Counted from the stretch's first letter, positions 22,436-34,070 are shown. The stretch: 64,000 nucleotides of DNA from Wurfbainia villosa (GCA_025175895.1 CM045998.1:14245153-14309152); one strand, 5' to 3'. The notes: generated by a model not told the origin, from the letters alone. A program made the numbers and translations.

Positions 22436-23749
22436 GTTTAGATGATATGTCAAGTGCCTTATTTGCACTCACTTGCTTTGAAAGTCCATATATCAATACA
22501 CTAAAGGTTTTCTCATTCAGTGCCATCTCCATGCATTCCAATGTGCTCAACCATTTCAAAGACTTGATCGACCATTCCCCACTTGCAAATAATTAGTAGA
22601 TGAGTTTGGTTTTGAAAGAACAAAAACTAAACTTATTCTACATCCAAGAAGGACTTGCTTTAGCTAGCTTTATTTGTTTGTCTTTCTATGAATAGAATCT
22701 TACATGATATGCTCTATGCATTGGTCTATCTGATAATATAGACTAATTAACTCTATGAATCTTAATTTAATACTTTTTTTTTGTAGAATCATAATAAGAG
22801 TTAGATGTTTTTACCGAGACAATCTGAGGAGTATAAAAATGAACTTATAAGATGCTCGTATGCATGTGACTACTGTAAGAAATTTTCTAGAAGGTTAATA
22901 GTTGTCGAAGTTATATAGGAGTTACTTCTACTAGCTAATGTAATATTAGTCAATCCTTTCTTCCGTTGACATACAATAAAGGCCTCATGTTAAACTATAA
23001 GAGATCTACACTACAAATCCTTTTTGCCATCCTCATGGCAACTATCTTTCTTCGTGGTTCTCCTACAATAGAAATATTAGATATGCATTATGACTAGTGC
23101 TTTTTCTTCTTCTAAATTGGATTAATTTTTCTTCCAATTTGTTATTGCCAGTTAAAAAAAAAATCAATTAAGTTTGGAAAAATGAAGCATGTAAATGGTC
23201 ATTTGATATCTCATATTTCTGAACGCATTATAATTCCAAAATTATTTAGTTAGGAAGTTGAATGGATGAGGCTCTTGTGAATATGGGATTCACAAATCTA
23301 CTTTAAAGCTGCTTGTATGTATGGATTAAGATCTTGGTAATCGATGGCCAATACAAGCAAGACAAACCATTCTCCTCACTTGGCACTAAATCAACATAGG
23401 TGGAATATATGTGTATCACTTGCCTTTGAATTGCTCTACCAGGTGATACATGGACTAGTCTCATCTTGTAATAACTGAGATAGATTCTATGAAAATCAGG
23501 AAAGTGTATGAGCAACCTCCAATATTGGTATCATCTTCATGCTTAAGTGTTTGAAAAGGTCCATGCCTAAGTGCTTTGTTATCAATGGTTGGATTGGGCT
23601 TTCAGGAGCCTAACAACAAATGACCAAATTTGTATGTCTATAACTGTCTTGATGATGTGAAAAATGTTTTGCATCAGGAAGTTGTAATTTCTGCAAGTGT
23701 CTCTTTTTCATCTTCAAGCAATATTCATTTAATATGTACCTTTTTTCAG
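22436..23749. other. Unrecognised stretch between captured pieces
   Basis: AT-rich with short open frames on both strands (for example 22344-22559 and 23303-23515, minus). No family recognised. Part may be intron or flank of the captured dioxygenase gene. Confidence 0.4.
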
Positions 23750-24054
23750 GCGATTATAAAGAAGGATATTATATTGGGATTGAAGTATCTGAAGATGACC
23801 CACAGGCAGGAAAAACCATTTTATGGGCATAATTTGTTGCCACTTGCAGGTAAATTGATGAGAACTTCTATCTCCTGCCTTTTAGCCGGTTCATGGAAAT
23901 GTATATTGTTTCTTTGTCCAAATTCTCTTTAATGATTAAATTTTTAATAGGAACCACATTAGTAGTTTAACTTTCTGATTTTTTTTGCTTTTCCTTCTGA
24001 AGATATATTACCTGGATGGAGAGAAACAATAGAGAACTATCATAAGGAAGCACT
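23750..24054 (+). pseudogene. Captured fragment of a 2-oxoglutarate/Fe(II) dioxygenase gene
   Basis: Two exon-like blocks are visible. The first (23750-23849) follows tttttcag and reads DYKEGYYIGIEVSEDDPQAG; then, after one extra A in a run of five (about 23811-23815), KPFYGHN. The second (24003-24054) follows a pyrimidine-rich acceptor and reads ILPGWRETIENYHKEAL before gtaagt. From family knowledge, the order EDDP...KPFYG.N...LPGWRETME.%H.EAL belongs to plant 2-oxoglutarate-dependent dioxygenases (DIOX_N region). The iron-binding HxD...H core would be downstream and is absent. The intervening 153 bp has gtaaat/gaag edges, so an intron was captured with it. The frameshift rules out function. 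Confidence 0.75.
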
Positions 24055-24462
24055 GTAAGTACTTTATGTGCAATTCAACATATTGATAATATCATACTTC
24101 TCTGCTCTTAATACAACCTTTTATTGAATGTCTTTTAATTAAGGAGTTATGATAAAGCAACTATGTATAAACTTAGCTGCTATACTATTGTCAAGTAAAA
24201 TATTGCTTCTAAGGATTCTAATAAATAGTGAGAGCTTTTATGACTGTTTCAACGTGTTTCATCTCTGCTTGCCCCTAAATGTCCACCGGAGAAAAGCAAT
24301 AAATTCCATATGAGGCTAGTTCACTAGCTTTCTAACTAGTTATTGGTTTACATTTGATCCAATCAATCAACTGGTGTGTGCTTAGTCCAGATGGCATCTT
24401 ATAAGTTTTTAAAACCTGGTACATGGAGTTTAGGTCGATACAATGTATTTGCATCGACAATT

Positions 24463-24725
24463 TAATTTTTATATTTATTGTGTTATTATAATTTTAAATA
24501 AATATGAAATGTGTTTGCAATTAACAGTAAGCGAAGATCACTATTAGGTGCATAAGGAATGATACTTTGCATTTCTTTGTTTGGTATGATATCTAATCTT
24601 TACCATTATTTCTATTAACTTTAGTTGTTTATTGTTTTATTTCATTACTAATATAATTATATCCATTGTATTTGTAGGTGACAGGTACTGGAATTTTTAG
24701 GAATCAATATTATGGTTGAAGATAG
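24463..24725 (+). repeat. Internal direct repeat, copy 2
   Basis: Second copy of 22170-22435: aacagtaagcgaagatcact, ggaatgatactttgcat, ccattgtatttgtaggtgac and atattatggttgaagata. It sits downstream of the dioxygenase piece, while copy 1 sits downstream of the SPT6 piece. Confidence 0.7.
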
Positions 24726-24929
24726 TCTGCCTAGTAGAGTTTTTTTACAAGACTTTGTTAGTTCTAAAATTTAATATTTTGAGTATACTGTGTAGTTGTA
24801 AAATACTCATCAAGACATTTGTAACTTTACTCAATGATTATGGAATGAATTTCTATTTTCTATTAGTACTTTAAATTATATTTTATAATTTTTTTATATT
24901 ATGAATAGGGAATGAATTGTAATAATGTA

Positions 24930-25416
24930 TAAATATTAAATTCATATTTATATTAGTGATCATTTCAATGTATTTATAAATTATTATAATGACATTAATG
25001 AATGTCATTATAGATTAATTGAGGAGACATTTAAAAAAATCTTATAAATTATCTTTACTAACATTTTTTATTGTCCTTATAAAAAATATAAAGTATTTGT
25101 AAATGTCAAAATAAATAAGTTTAGGTGATATTTAGTTTTGTCCTGATTACAATGATAAAAAGGCACACATAAATGTCTTTAAAAATATGATTTTCCTGAC
25201 ATTTTAGCGTGTCATTATATATCTATATTAAGACACTTTTGATGTTAATATTTATATTATATAATGACATTATAAAATGTCAGGAAAGCGAGTCGGGTCT
25301 AAGACGACATCACTTTATAGGGCGTTTTTCAGTGATGTCACTAAAATGCTAGTGTCACTAAAAATATACTATAAAGACATTTATGAATGTTCTTAAAGAC
25401 CATTATTCTTGTAGTG
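24930..25416. repeat. Right subterminal region and terminus of the CACTA element
   Basis: Repeated short motifs in both orientations (ataatgacatt, aatgtcattat, gtcaggaaa, gtgtcattat, gtgtcacta) end in ttcttgtagtg. Subterminal repeat arrays of this kind are transposase-binding regions in CACTA elements. Confidence 0.7.
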
Positions 25417-25894
25417 TATATGGTAATATGCAAAGCGCCATCAGATACGGCAATGCAGCATGCATGGTCATGTCGGCTCACCCTAAAGCTACCACGACCC
25501 CAGTGTGGCCTCGGTGGCTCGAGCATGACAACTGTCTCAACTCAACACCAACCACTACTCTCGAGTGGCCGAGTGGGCAGTATGATCGAGTAGCATATAA
25601 GCGTAAAGAGCAAGCTACACGATGGGGGTCCCTATTGTTGGCCACTCCGACAGTCACTTCCCATGAGTGGTCGAGTGCCACACACGCAGGACTACGACAC
25701 GCAAATCCAACTATCACCGTCTATAGTGATAGAATGCGGCACCACAATGCTCTGCCCTCACACGGGTGACTCCTCCTATGAGTAACCGTGGAGGCAGGAT
25801 GACTGACGACACTCTCAACCACAAGGGAGACCTCGTCGCCAGCGTGCATGCAAATGTATGAATGCAATGTCTCACATACAGACATCCACCATAG

Positions 25895-26099
25895 ACTCTC
25901 TATTCTACAGAGAATCATACTAACCAGATCAACGCACTCTCTATCCTACAGAGAGTCGTACTCAACTGATCATGATACTCTCTATCCTGTAGAGAGTCAT
26001 ACCAATCTAATCGACGCACTCTCTATCCTGTAGAGAGTCGTACTCAACTGATGGACACACTCTCTATCCTGTAGAGAGTCGTACTCATCTGATTATAAC
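25895..26099. repeat. Hairpin minisatellite, 5 units of 41 bp (left LTR of E)
   Basis: Each unit starts actctctatcctgtagagagt, an 8-bp inverted repeat (actctcta/tagagagt) with a 5-nt loop, followed by a 20-bp linker such as cgtactcaactgat. Unit one and part of unit two have compensated or broken stems (attctacagagaat). The array is the same length in the other LTR (35468-35672). Confidence 0.88.
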
Positions 26100-28216
26100 A
26101 AGCTAGGACCACCGGTCCGTAGCGATACCCTAAGTATCATTCCTCTGACTATTTACACAATACATGGTCGGTGGTAACATACAACCTATGGATACTAGAA
26201 CTAACCCTAGGTTAAAGACATTATCTACCTACGGATGACCTCTTTACCCAATGTACCATCAGGTTGTCATCCGGACTTTACTATTTGCACTTAACTTAAA
26301 CAGATTCTAAGTTACTTACATCACCTATATGTATAACTCCTAATCATGATAAAATAAACATGATATCAGCAATGGAGTTAATAGCCAATGGTAAAAGATC
26401 AAACATACGATAAAATGAGCAGGGTCAAGATAATATGAACACCTAACATGCTCATATCTATGACTAAATCTGAATGCAATACATCTACCCGAACCAGGTA
26501 GGAAATTACCCAACTGCTTTGTAGACACCAATCGTCTTTACGCCTGCGAATATCTCGAACCAAAATCCTGCACACAACATAGAACATGATTAAGTTCTAT
26601 TGTACAATGCATAATCAAATCAGACCCCACATCAACTTTGTATCTCAAACAATAAGATTGATTTAGCTATCCAATTAACCTAATCAACCCTTCACATTCA
26701 TCTCTATATTTCATTACCAAAATATTAGCTCAAGGTTTACTTACCTTACTGTTCGAATCAACCACCACCGACTCCTTGATACAAAAGAAACTCCGATCAA
26801 CACCCATCAATGGAACTGTGGTCAAGTTCAATCTCTCCAATGCAATTAGTACCTCCATTCTATTGCATGCTACGGTAAAAAGGAAGGCCTGCCAGCTTAA
26901 CTTCAATCACTTAGCAATTTACACCTTTCTTACTCTTAGATACACAACTTTTGGATTAATGATTGATGGTTTCAGATCTGAAACAATCAGATCTATCTAC
27001 CCAAAATCTTTGCTTTAATCACCCATCTCCCCTGAACATAGAAGAGAAAGTAAAATAGACATCAGCCAAGATGATTGAGTTGAAGAATTTACCAAGCAGC
27101 CGGCAATGCAGGTGTCGATAAGGTCGAGCCAAATACACAGCATAGGAATACTGGAATTGGCACTGTATGAAACCACAATCTATGCTTCTGGCATTCTTCC
27201 CAGCACGACGAGAGCACGACTGGGCCCACCAGAGTCGTCGATCGCTGGAATTAAGCAAGATCATGCTTTAGAATAGGATGGGTCGCGAAGATTCAATTAC
27301 TAGTTCTCCTTCTTGACTCTAGATCAGCTCCCAATTCTGGCAAAAACTCGAGATCCAGACGAGGAAGGCCTTGAGATAGCAGCAGTCTGGATCGGAAACA
27401 CCACAGGGACATCTCGATCTGGATTAAGAAGAGGTCTTGGGGTCGACACAGCCATGATCCAAGTTATAGATGCCACAGAGAACAACCGAGTGCCGGCGAA
27501 GGGAAGTCCAGTGTCGAGTTGGCTCATGGCAATGATGGGGCAGCGATGGATGAGTAGCTCCGGTGATGCAAGCAATCGGTGACTGAGGCAGAGTGCTCTG
27601 CTCAGAGTCGTGAGCGGCCGTGGATGGTCGCGACGCGGCGGTGAGGTGAGGAGAAGAGGCGATAGTGATAGGAAATCACGGCGGCGAAGATCTCTCGGCA
27701 AGGATAGTCGCGATTTGTGAGGAGCTCGTGATGCCAGCCTCTTCAACTCGCGGCGGCGACGCTCTAGGGCACGACAAGCGGGCTCAACGTCGATGGATCG
27801 GGATTTCCTGGCTTAGGCGTCGGGGCGGCAGCAGATCTCTCGCGGCGGTGGCCAGCGGCGGGGAGGTGGGTCGATAGACGCGATGCTGCCGGTCGCGAGG
27901 AGAAGATGCAGCGGAGGAATCGGGAGAGGAGAAGAGGAATCGTGCGGTGATGAAATGGAGAGAAGGGGAATCTCGGAAAGAAAAGAAACAGTCGCGTGCG
28001 TTACGAAGGGGATGGGTCGGGTTTGGCATTGAAGCGGATTGGGTTTAAAATCCTATAAGCAGATAACTCAAACAGGCTTTCCCAAAGCCTATTAAATCTT
28101 TTTTAAAAATACCATAGATACTCCATTTAATTTCAGAAAATTTTTTAAAAATTCCTGAAAAATTCCACAAGCCAATTTCTTAATTAGCAAGAATTTTTTT
28201 TTCCCGGTATCTTACA

Positions 28217-28232
28217 TTCTCCCCCACTTAAT
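28217..28232 (-). other. Polypurine tract of element E
   Basis: The complement reads ttaagtgggggagaa directly before the LTR start tgtaagatac. Confidence 0.8.
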
Positions 28233-28303
28233 AAAATTTGGTTCTCAAATTTCGTACTTACATGAAAAATTAATTCAGCAAGATTCCGAAATGACCACAT
28301 GCC

Positions 28304-29021
28304 TCAAGTGAACAGGTGAGGGTACCGAGCTCGGATAGTATCTTCCAGCTCCCACGTAGCCTCCTCATCAGTATGATACTGTTACCCAACTTTTACGAGT
28401 CGGATGGTCTTGTTCCGCTACTGTCGCTCCTTGCGACCAATAATTCGCACCGGAATCTCCTCATATGTCACATTAGACTGAGGTGGAATTGCTATCTCCT
28501 TCAGGACATGCTCAACATGCGACACGCATTTCCTCAGCATAGAAACAGGAAATACATTGTGAACACCCGCCAGTGTCGGAGGTAAAGTCAACCAGCAATT
28601 CCACTAAATGAACATGATCCTTCCACCTGTCTTCGAAATCCATGACACAGGATCTCAATAGATTCTCCAATGTCTGAATGGTACGCTCAGACAGTTCATT
28701 AGTCCGCGGATGAAATGTTACACTAAGCCGAAGCTCTGTGCCCATAGTCTAATGCAGACTCTGCAAAAGTCGCAAGGTAAATCGCGGGTCTCTATCAGAT
28801 ATAGTACTCAAAAGTACTCTGTGCAGTCTGATAATCTTTCGGCGATTCAACTTTGCCGGATGATCCAATGAGTACGACCCATGAATAGGAAGGAAATGAG
28901 CTGATTCGGTTAGTCGATCCACGATCACCTAAATCGCATCGTGTCTTTTACGGGTTCTAGGCAACCCCATAACGAAATCAATAGTGATATGCTCTCACTT
29001 CCATTCCGGAATCGGAATTTT
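28304..29021 (-). pseudogene. pol: Element E integrase core and chromodomain
   Basis: Reading leftward, the integrase core remnant has STAFHP-like SVTFHPRTNELSERTIQTLE and LLRSCVMDFEDRWKDH (28512-28745). The C-terminal end then reads TIRLVKVG, a stop, QYHTDEEATWELEDTIRARY (28304-28440). That tail is a chromodomain-like module, which in chromoviruses steers integration to marked chromatin. The same pattern is intact in element G (VGWSHHTDEEATWELEEKI). Frames break several times, and the W of the chromodomain has become a stop. Confidence 0.85.
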
Positions 29022-29204
29022 CTAGAGCAATCCAGCAAGTTTCTGATGTTCAGCATTCACCTGTTGGTATACTAAATACCCAGCAACAAAGTCTGTGGTA
29101 TCTCTCTTCATACCATTCCGCCAGTATAAGCATTTCAACTCTCGGTACATCTCAATACCACCAGGATGTATAGTAAATCTCAAATAATGTGTCTCTTGTA
29201 GCAA
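29022..29204 (-). pseudogene. pol: Element E integrase zinc-binding (H2C2) domain
   Basis: Open frame with RFTIHPGGIEMYRELKCLYW and GMKRDTTDFVAGYLVYQQVN. This is the Gypsy integrase N-terminal domain, but the zinc-binding C..C pair has become Y..Y (YLVYQQ where CLVCQQ is expected), so it could not bind zinc. Both changes fit G-to-A transitions. Confidence 0.85.
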
Positions 29205-30360
29205 CTCTTCCTTAATTGGATGCGTGTCTAGAACACATCCATATTAGAGATGGGAAATTATCTCCTCACAAGATAAGTCCATCTACCATCCAAAATCCAC
29301 TCCACCACACACTCTGTAAGTGCATGGGAGACTATGACGACCAATGTCCCTTGTTGCAATTGTTCGAGTTCCAACAACTCTATAGTAGCTACCCAGTAGC
29401 TAATCCAAAATCCCATGAGCATTCCTGCTCCATACATCTACTAATCAGGATAATAACTACTAAGCCCACGTCATAAGTGTGACCGCTTATCTCGTAGTTC
29501 CTTAACTGACGTAAGCATAAGTTATGTTTCATGCAACTATATCGGAATCGCTCCGATCCCTGAAATAATGCATTTGCGAACATCCTTTTATCCACCCCGG
29601 AAGGATTAACTAATACTCGTGTAAAAGTTAACCGCCGTCTAGGTCCTGTAAATTGGTTTCACCAGCTTCCGACTAAATGATTTCCATTATCACCTTTGTC
29701 AAACAAGTTCGTGGTATAGTAATGTCAAGCAGTCTATCCACATCTACGAAATTAACCAAAACATACAAGGAAAACCACCATCTATGGTGGTCGAGTGCGC
29801 AACTTCAACTACCATAATCAACAGTGGCCAAGTTACGCAACTCCAACAACTACAAAAGGATCCTATCGTGTTCAGAATACACGATTCTCCAATCCAGTGA
29901 CGACTAAATCATTAATTAGTCTAGCAACTTAATCCAAATTCATACAATTCATAACAAGTATGAAATTGTCGTCTCCACACACCTGCATCCCCTTTTTCTC
30001 TAGGTTGATGATATATCAATCATCACAACGACAATGATACTTATATGACATCATGTCACTACCATATCAATGCTTCAGTCGTAAACCAACCCTAGAGCAT
30101 GCACAGGTGTCCTTAACTGATCTAAATAGATCATCTATCCACAACGAAGGATATTCTTCACAACAACTATTGTATTCCATCATCGATAATCGATGCATAC
30201 TTCCAAAGTTCCATCTCTCTTTCAACAAAGAGTTTCGGATCTTCTCAAGGAGGAATACTGGGATAGATAAATATCCCTTCCAACATCTCCTATAATCGCA
30301 ACTTACATTCTTCCAATTCCCATAGTGTTTAGTAACACCAGTCAAATTATCACCCGGCAT
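29205..30360 (-). pseudogene. pol: Element E reverse transcriptase / RNase H remnants
   Basis: At 30067-30360 the frame keeps RT landmarks in eroded form: ERWNFGSMHRL (expected DGSMRLCIDYR), then EEYPSLWIDDLFRSVKDTC (expected ...YPLP.IDDLFDQL). Between this and the zinc domain only short broken frames remain. The same region in element G (about 51240-51480, plus strand) is clearly homologous and equally broken. Confidence 0.7.
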
Positions 30361-32214
30361 GGGATCTTCGATATCGAAACCATTTCCGCAATCATTTTGA
30401 TCGCCTACTCCACTTGCCTATGCAACATCAAGGTTAGGAGTTCATCCGAATACTCTCGGATTATCCGCCCATCTTAGAGACATGTCATACCATACTTCCA
30501 ACAATTTGACCATCCGTAAGGATATGTCCACAGTAAAAGTATGTCTATCAAAGTCTAAGGGTATCCCTTAACTTCTTAACTGTTGGTCCATATCTCACCT
30601 GACAGTAGAGATACCACCGACCTACAAGTCGATGTATAAGACCCTTCTAATCCAACTAAGAATGTTCTAGACAAAGATACATGTAAACTACAAGTATCTC
30701 CCAATATATTAATCCAGAGGGTAAAACTAGAGTAATACCCTGAACAATCCATTATCTGTCGATCCGATCCAAAGGCTCTACGCAGGTCTCGGCCTTTCTC
30801 CGAAGAGAACCAGATCAGATCCAACAGTTCGCGACAAAGCGGTCGCATTTCTGCGATGAATGATCCTAGGATTTTTTCCTAGATCATCTGATCCCATCAC
30901 TTAATCCTACGAGCTGCAACTGTAGAATACCGAATAGATACGACCTTCGTCGTATACTCTCTCTTTTGTACTAAGCAAAACACATCTGGAGGTAACTGCT
31001 TGTTGTTGTCTGCTGAGTCTTCTACAATGTCTTCTGCTGATGCTGCTTCTGTGCTGATCTCTGCTGAAGGGGAGTATCAAGGAACTCCAACCACTCCTGA
31101 GGTAGTAGGTCGCTGCTGACGAAATAACCCAATCTTCGGTGTCGATCTCTACTGTCGAGACGGTGTATCATCTTCCCGGAATATCCCGGATAGTCTTCAA
31201 CTGAGTCTTCAAAGTACACCTCCTCATCAGATCGTTGCTCACCATAGCAATGGCGCTCAACGGATAATCTGGCTTCACGCGTCTTCGTGATCCGCACTGC
31301 ACGCACACAATCCCTTCGGAGTCTTTGTTCTGATTTTGCTGATATCCACGAGAACATCCTAATGATCTACAGTTGGTCTTCTATAATCGGAAAGTAGCCC
31401 AAGGCCTCTAACCCCGATCTTGCTCCTTTTATCCAACAGTCGAAGACTTCTGACTCTATTAAGTTGGCCTGCAATATATGCTTATCGGTCTCCAACTCTT
31501 AAACACTTGTACGGAGTCATTTCTAAACTCCTGTCTAAATCCAACGTCTTCCGGCAGGATCTGATAGAAGATCCCGACATCCTAATCCAACTATAAGACA
31601 ATAACTCTGGGTGGCTTAAATCATTCATTCATCTTCTTGAGCTATTAGGTGGTCGTAACCTCCGCAAGTCTCACGACTCTGTACAGTACACTATTACTAA
31701 TCGAGCACCCTTTCTTGAAGCTCAAGAATTCCTTACAATGTGTCACTAAAAGTGACACGGGGAAATACACTCTTTCAACATCACTAATCCATGATCAAGT
31801 GATATATTATTTCCCGAAGATTATTTTCTGCATTTATCACCAAATACCGGCTTGATCCCGATAATGGTATGCAACCCACTCTTCTTTCTCGGTATAACAT
31901 GAGTTAAGTACTCAAAAGTACTCTCAAAGTTATACATCTCAGTACGAACAACTCAGGGATAAAATCCATATGAAACACCGTAACCTAGCCTTACGCTATC
32001 TGCATCACAATAGTCTACAAGTCTGTTCATTACCCATAGGTAATGATCTGACTAGCACAGTTAGTGGAAATCTCTAAGACTGTAGTCTCTGATTTCAATA
32101 ATAAATGTGATGACTTGGCTCCTGTTTTCCGACTCGGTATCAGTCGGCTCTCAGAGGTAAATCACCTCTTCGACACAGGTTCAAGACTCACAAACTCAAC
32201 AAGTCGTTCCCGTG
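30361..32214 (-). other. Element E gag / protease region, degenerate
   Basis: This is where gag and protease of a minus-strand Gypsy should lie. Only broken frames are present, for example 30576-30848 and 31022-31357 (Arg/Glu-rich, DSRDRHRRLGYFVSS). I cannot confirm a zinc knuckle or a D(T/S)G protease motif. Confidence 0.45.
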
Positions 32215-32734
32215 GTCAATGTTGGGAATTTCGGAACGGCTAGAGGGGGGGGTGAATAGCACGTTGCCCGTACGTAGATGGAAATCGTTCGCGATCGTCT
32301 CTACGAATCTCGTTATGCGCAGCGGAATAGAAATGAAAGCAATAACGAAATACAACAATCACGAACACAAAGATATAACGTGGTTCGGAACCACACGGTT
32401 CCTACTCCACGGATCGAGCTCTAAAGAGCTCTAGTGATGCACACGCAATCACTAATCAATAATAACTCCTTCTCGGAACAATCCGGAGGCGGAGAAACCT
32501 CGTACAAGGATTACACTAAGTAATACACAAGATACAAGTAAGAAATACAATGCAAGTAAAGGAAAAACAACTTTACAAGAGTTTTGGATTGCTTGATCTT
32601 TGATTGCCTTGAACTAGCTTTGAAGGACTGGAAAGCACCAACTTCCCCCTTCAATTTCTCCCAAGAAAATCGCTTTTATTTTTTTCTCCATCACGAGCTC
32701 CATATATAGCTTCAACCTGTGCTGGAAAAAGTCG

Positions 32735-32863
32735 ATCAGTCGACTGATCGGGACCATCAGTCGACTGATGCCACTGTTGTCGTGAGACAACGGCTAGATC
32801 CACGCTGGATAAGTCCAACGGAACCTTCATCAGTCGACTGATTATGACCATCAGTCGACTGAT
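32735..32863. promoter_or_regulatory. Palindrome pairs in the solo LTR
   Basis: Four atcagtcgactgat copies start at 32735, 32756, 32829 and 32850: two pairs at 21-bp spacing, 94 bp apart, exactly as in the D LTR. They lie upstream (on the minus strand) of the TATA box near 32700. Confidence 0.65.
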
Positions 32864-33224
32864 GGAGTCCTCACTCGACCAGTCGAGTCTCGACTCCATT
32901 CTATGGCCGATTTCTCGAGCACCCGATCGATCACACGATCGATCATTGCTCAACCATCGCTCGACCCGACTAAACCGCAAATCATTGACCACATCGCCTA
33001 TGCTACACCCGCACTCAAACCCTAAACATGAGGTTTTAACCCAAGTATGGTTCCCCCATACTTGCTAGACCACCCTTAGCCTAGACCTAAGCCTTCTAGC
33101 CACCTCCATCAGCCTCACGCCTCTCGGATCCCTCCAAGTCATCCATGACTTGTTCATCCATTGCGCTAGCCTTCAGGTGCTTCCATCGGCTATGTCATGC
33201 TAACGGTGTCTACACCGCCAAGGC

Positions 33225-33590
33225 ACATTGGACTTACGCCGCCAAGACTCCGCTTGGACTTTACGCCGCCAACCATTGGACTTATGCTGCCAAGACTCCC
33301 GCTTGGACTTTACGCCGCCAATATCAAACCCTTGGACTTCTCAAATGCCAAGACTCAAGCTTGGACTTTCCCTTGCCAACCCATGTTGGACTTTCCATGC
33401 CAAGACCATGCTTGGACTTTCCTTGCCAACCCATGTTGGACTTTTCATGCCAAGACCATGCTTGGACTTTCCTTGCCAACCCATGTTGGACTTTACATTG
33501 CCAAGACCATGCTTGGACTTTTCCCAATGCCAAGTGTCCCACTTGGACTTTCCATGCCAAGTACTCAAGACTTGGACTTTACCAAATGAC
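33225..33590 (-). repeat. Expanded tandem repeat, ttggactt...ccatgccaag units
   Basis: Units of 30-45 bp alternate tgccaag and cttggacttt. Roughly ten units are visible, several of them near-identical 55-bp composites (aacccatgttggacttt...), against about seven in the D LTR. Confidence 0.8.
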
Positions 33591-33690
33591 AATTACATTG
33601 TCATATGTTTTTGTCGAAACATCAAAACATCACTCGAGTCAAACTCGAGTCCTAGTCAATAGTGACCTGGGCCGATTGCACCAACAGTCA

Positions 33691-34047
33691 ACTCATACCA
33701 CGGTTACGAATAATAACCAACATACTACAGGTTATTCCCTGGTATAAGCATTAAAAGCATAGTCAACATAACCGGGAGTATAAACCCTTAAAGGTCACTC
33801 CGGTTGGTCGCCTCGGTGGACGACCCCTACTACAAGTCTGCACAGGTGTCATAACTATACTGTATACACCTGCTGATCAAGTTTAGATAAATATCTACTA
33901 AACCATAATTTATCAGGAATTCTTACCTCGTGCTGCTTGGAGCTCAGGCCGCTGTCCATCTCATTTCAGAAAACCAAAACCGAATAAATCGACTCCCGAG
34001 AATCCAAGACTCGACTCAAAAATAACATTGTATGGCATCGCAGAACC
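33691..34047 (-). other. Element E leader region
   Basis: Between the solo LTR and the primer site. No gene recognised. Confidence 0.45.
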
Positions 34048-34063
34048 TTGGACTCTGATACCA
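34048..34063 (-). other. Primer-binding site of element E (tRNA-iMet)
   Basis: The complement reads tggtatcagagtccaa, 7 bp from the LTR border at 34071. It is the standard initiator-Met primer with one change (c to t). Confidence 0.75.
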
Positions 34064-34070
34064 CTAAAGT

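Larger units (their letters stand above)
19552..25416. mobile_element. CACTA-type DNA transposon carrying captured gene pieces
   Basis: This 5.9-kb stretch is missing from the other LTR of E, which marks it as a later insertion. Its right end reads ttcttgtagtg (25406-25416), the complement of CACTACAAGAA, the terminal signature of plant CACTA (En/Spm) elements. Both ends carry subterminal repeats of the type ataatgacatt/aatgtcatt (19560-19700 and 24960-25320). The left end lacks a CACTACAAG terminus, so it is truncated or diverged. I see no intact transposase. Inside are SPT6 and dioxygenase gene pieces with introns. The strand is given as unknown because no transposase fixes it. Confidence 0.78.
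18655..28216 (-). repeat. Left (3') LTR of element E with a CACTA insertion
   Basis: Borders tgtcatgccc and tatcttaca give TG...CA on the element strand. Segments 18655-19551 and 25417-28216 match the right LTR (34071-37788) closely; the stretch between is absent there. It has AT microsatellites around 19284-19310 and 19495-19552, a 41-bp minisatellite (25895-26099) and a GC-rich block (about 27300-28030). Long frames in that block (27324-27746 and 27784-28029, minus) recur in the other LTR and have no family. Confidence 0.9.
32220..33685 (-). mobile_element. Solo LTR (D family) in element E, 1466 bp
   Basis: Reverse-strand copy of the D LTR (2103-3453), with borders tgttgggaat and gcaccaaca, flanked by gtcaa (32215-32219 and 33686-33690). 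No internal region remains. It keeps the four 14-bp palindromes and the TATA box, and has an expanded aagtccaag repeat array. Long frames over that array (33145-33747) are repeat-encoded. Confidence 0.93.

Noticed and set aside
22344..22596. Possible third captured gene between SPT6 and dioxygenase pieces
   Set aside because: Short frames on both strands overlap the internal direct repeat and match no family that I can name.
25895..26099. Possible CRISPR-like array of regularly spaced repeats
   Set aside because: Five 41-bp units with a palindromic core and similar, not unique, linkers; located in an LTR of a plant retrotransposon and duplicated in the partner LTR. No cas genes.
27324..27746. 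140-codon Arg/Ser/Pro-rich protein on the minus strand, with a near copy at 36897-37319
   Set aside because: Both lie at the same place in the two LTRs of Gypsy E, and no family is recognised. LTR sequence is the simpler explanation.
33145..33747. Long open frames of 100-200 codons in three frames of both strands
   Set aside because: They run over a tandem repeat whose unit length is near a multiple of three; the same sequence in the D LTR gives matching frames. Repeat artefact.
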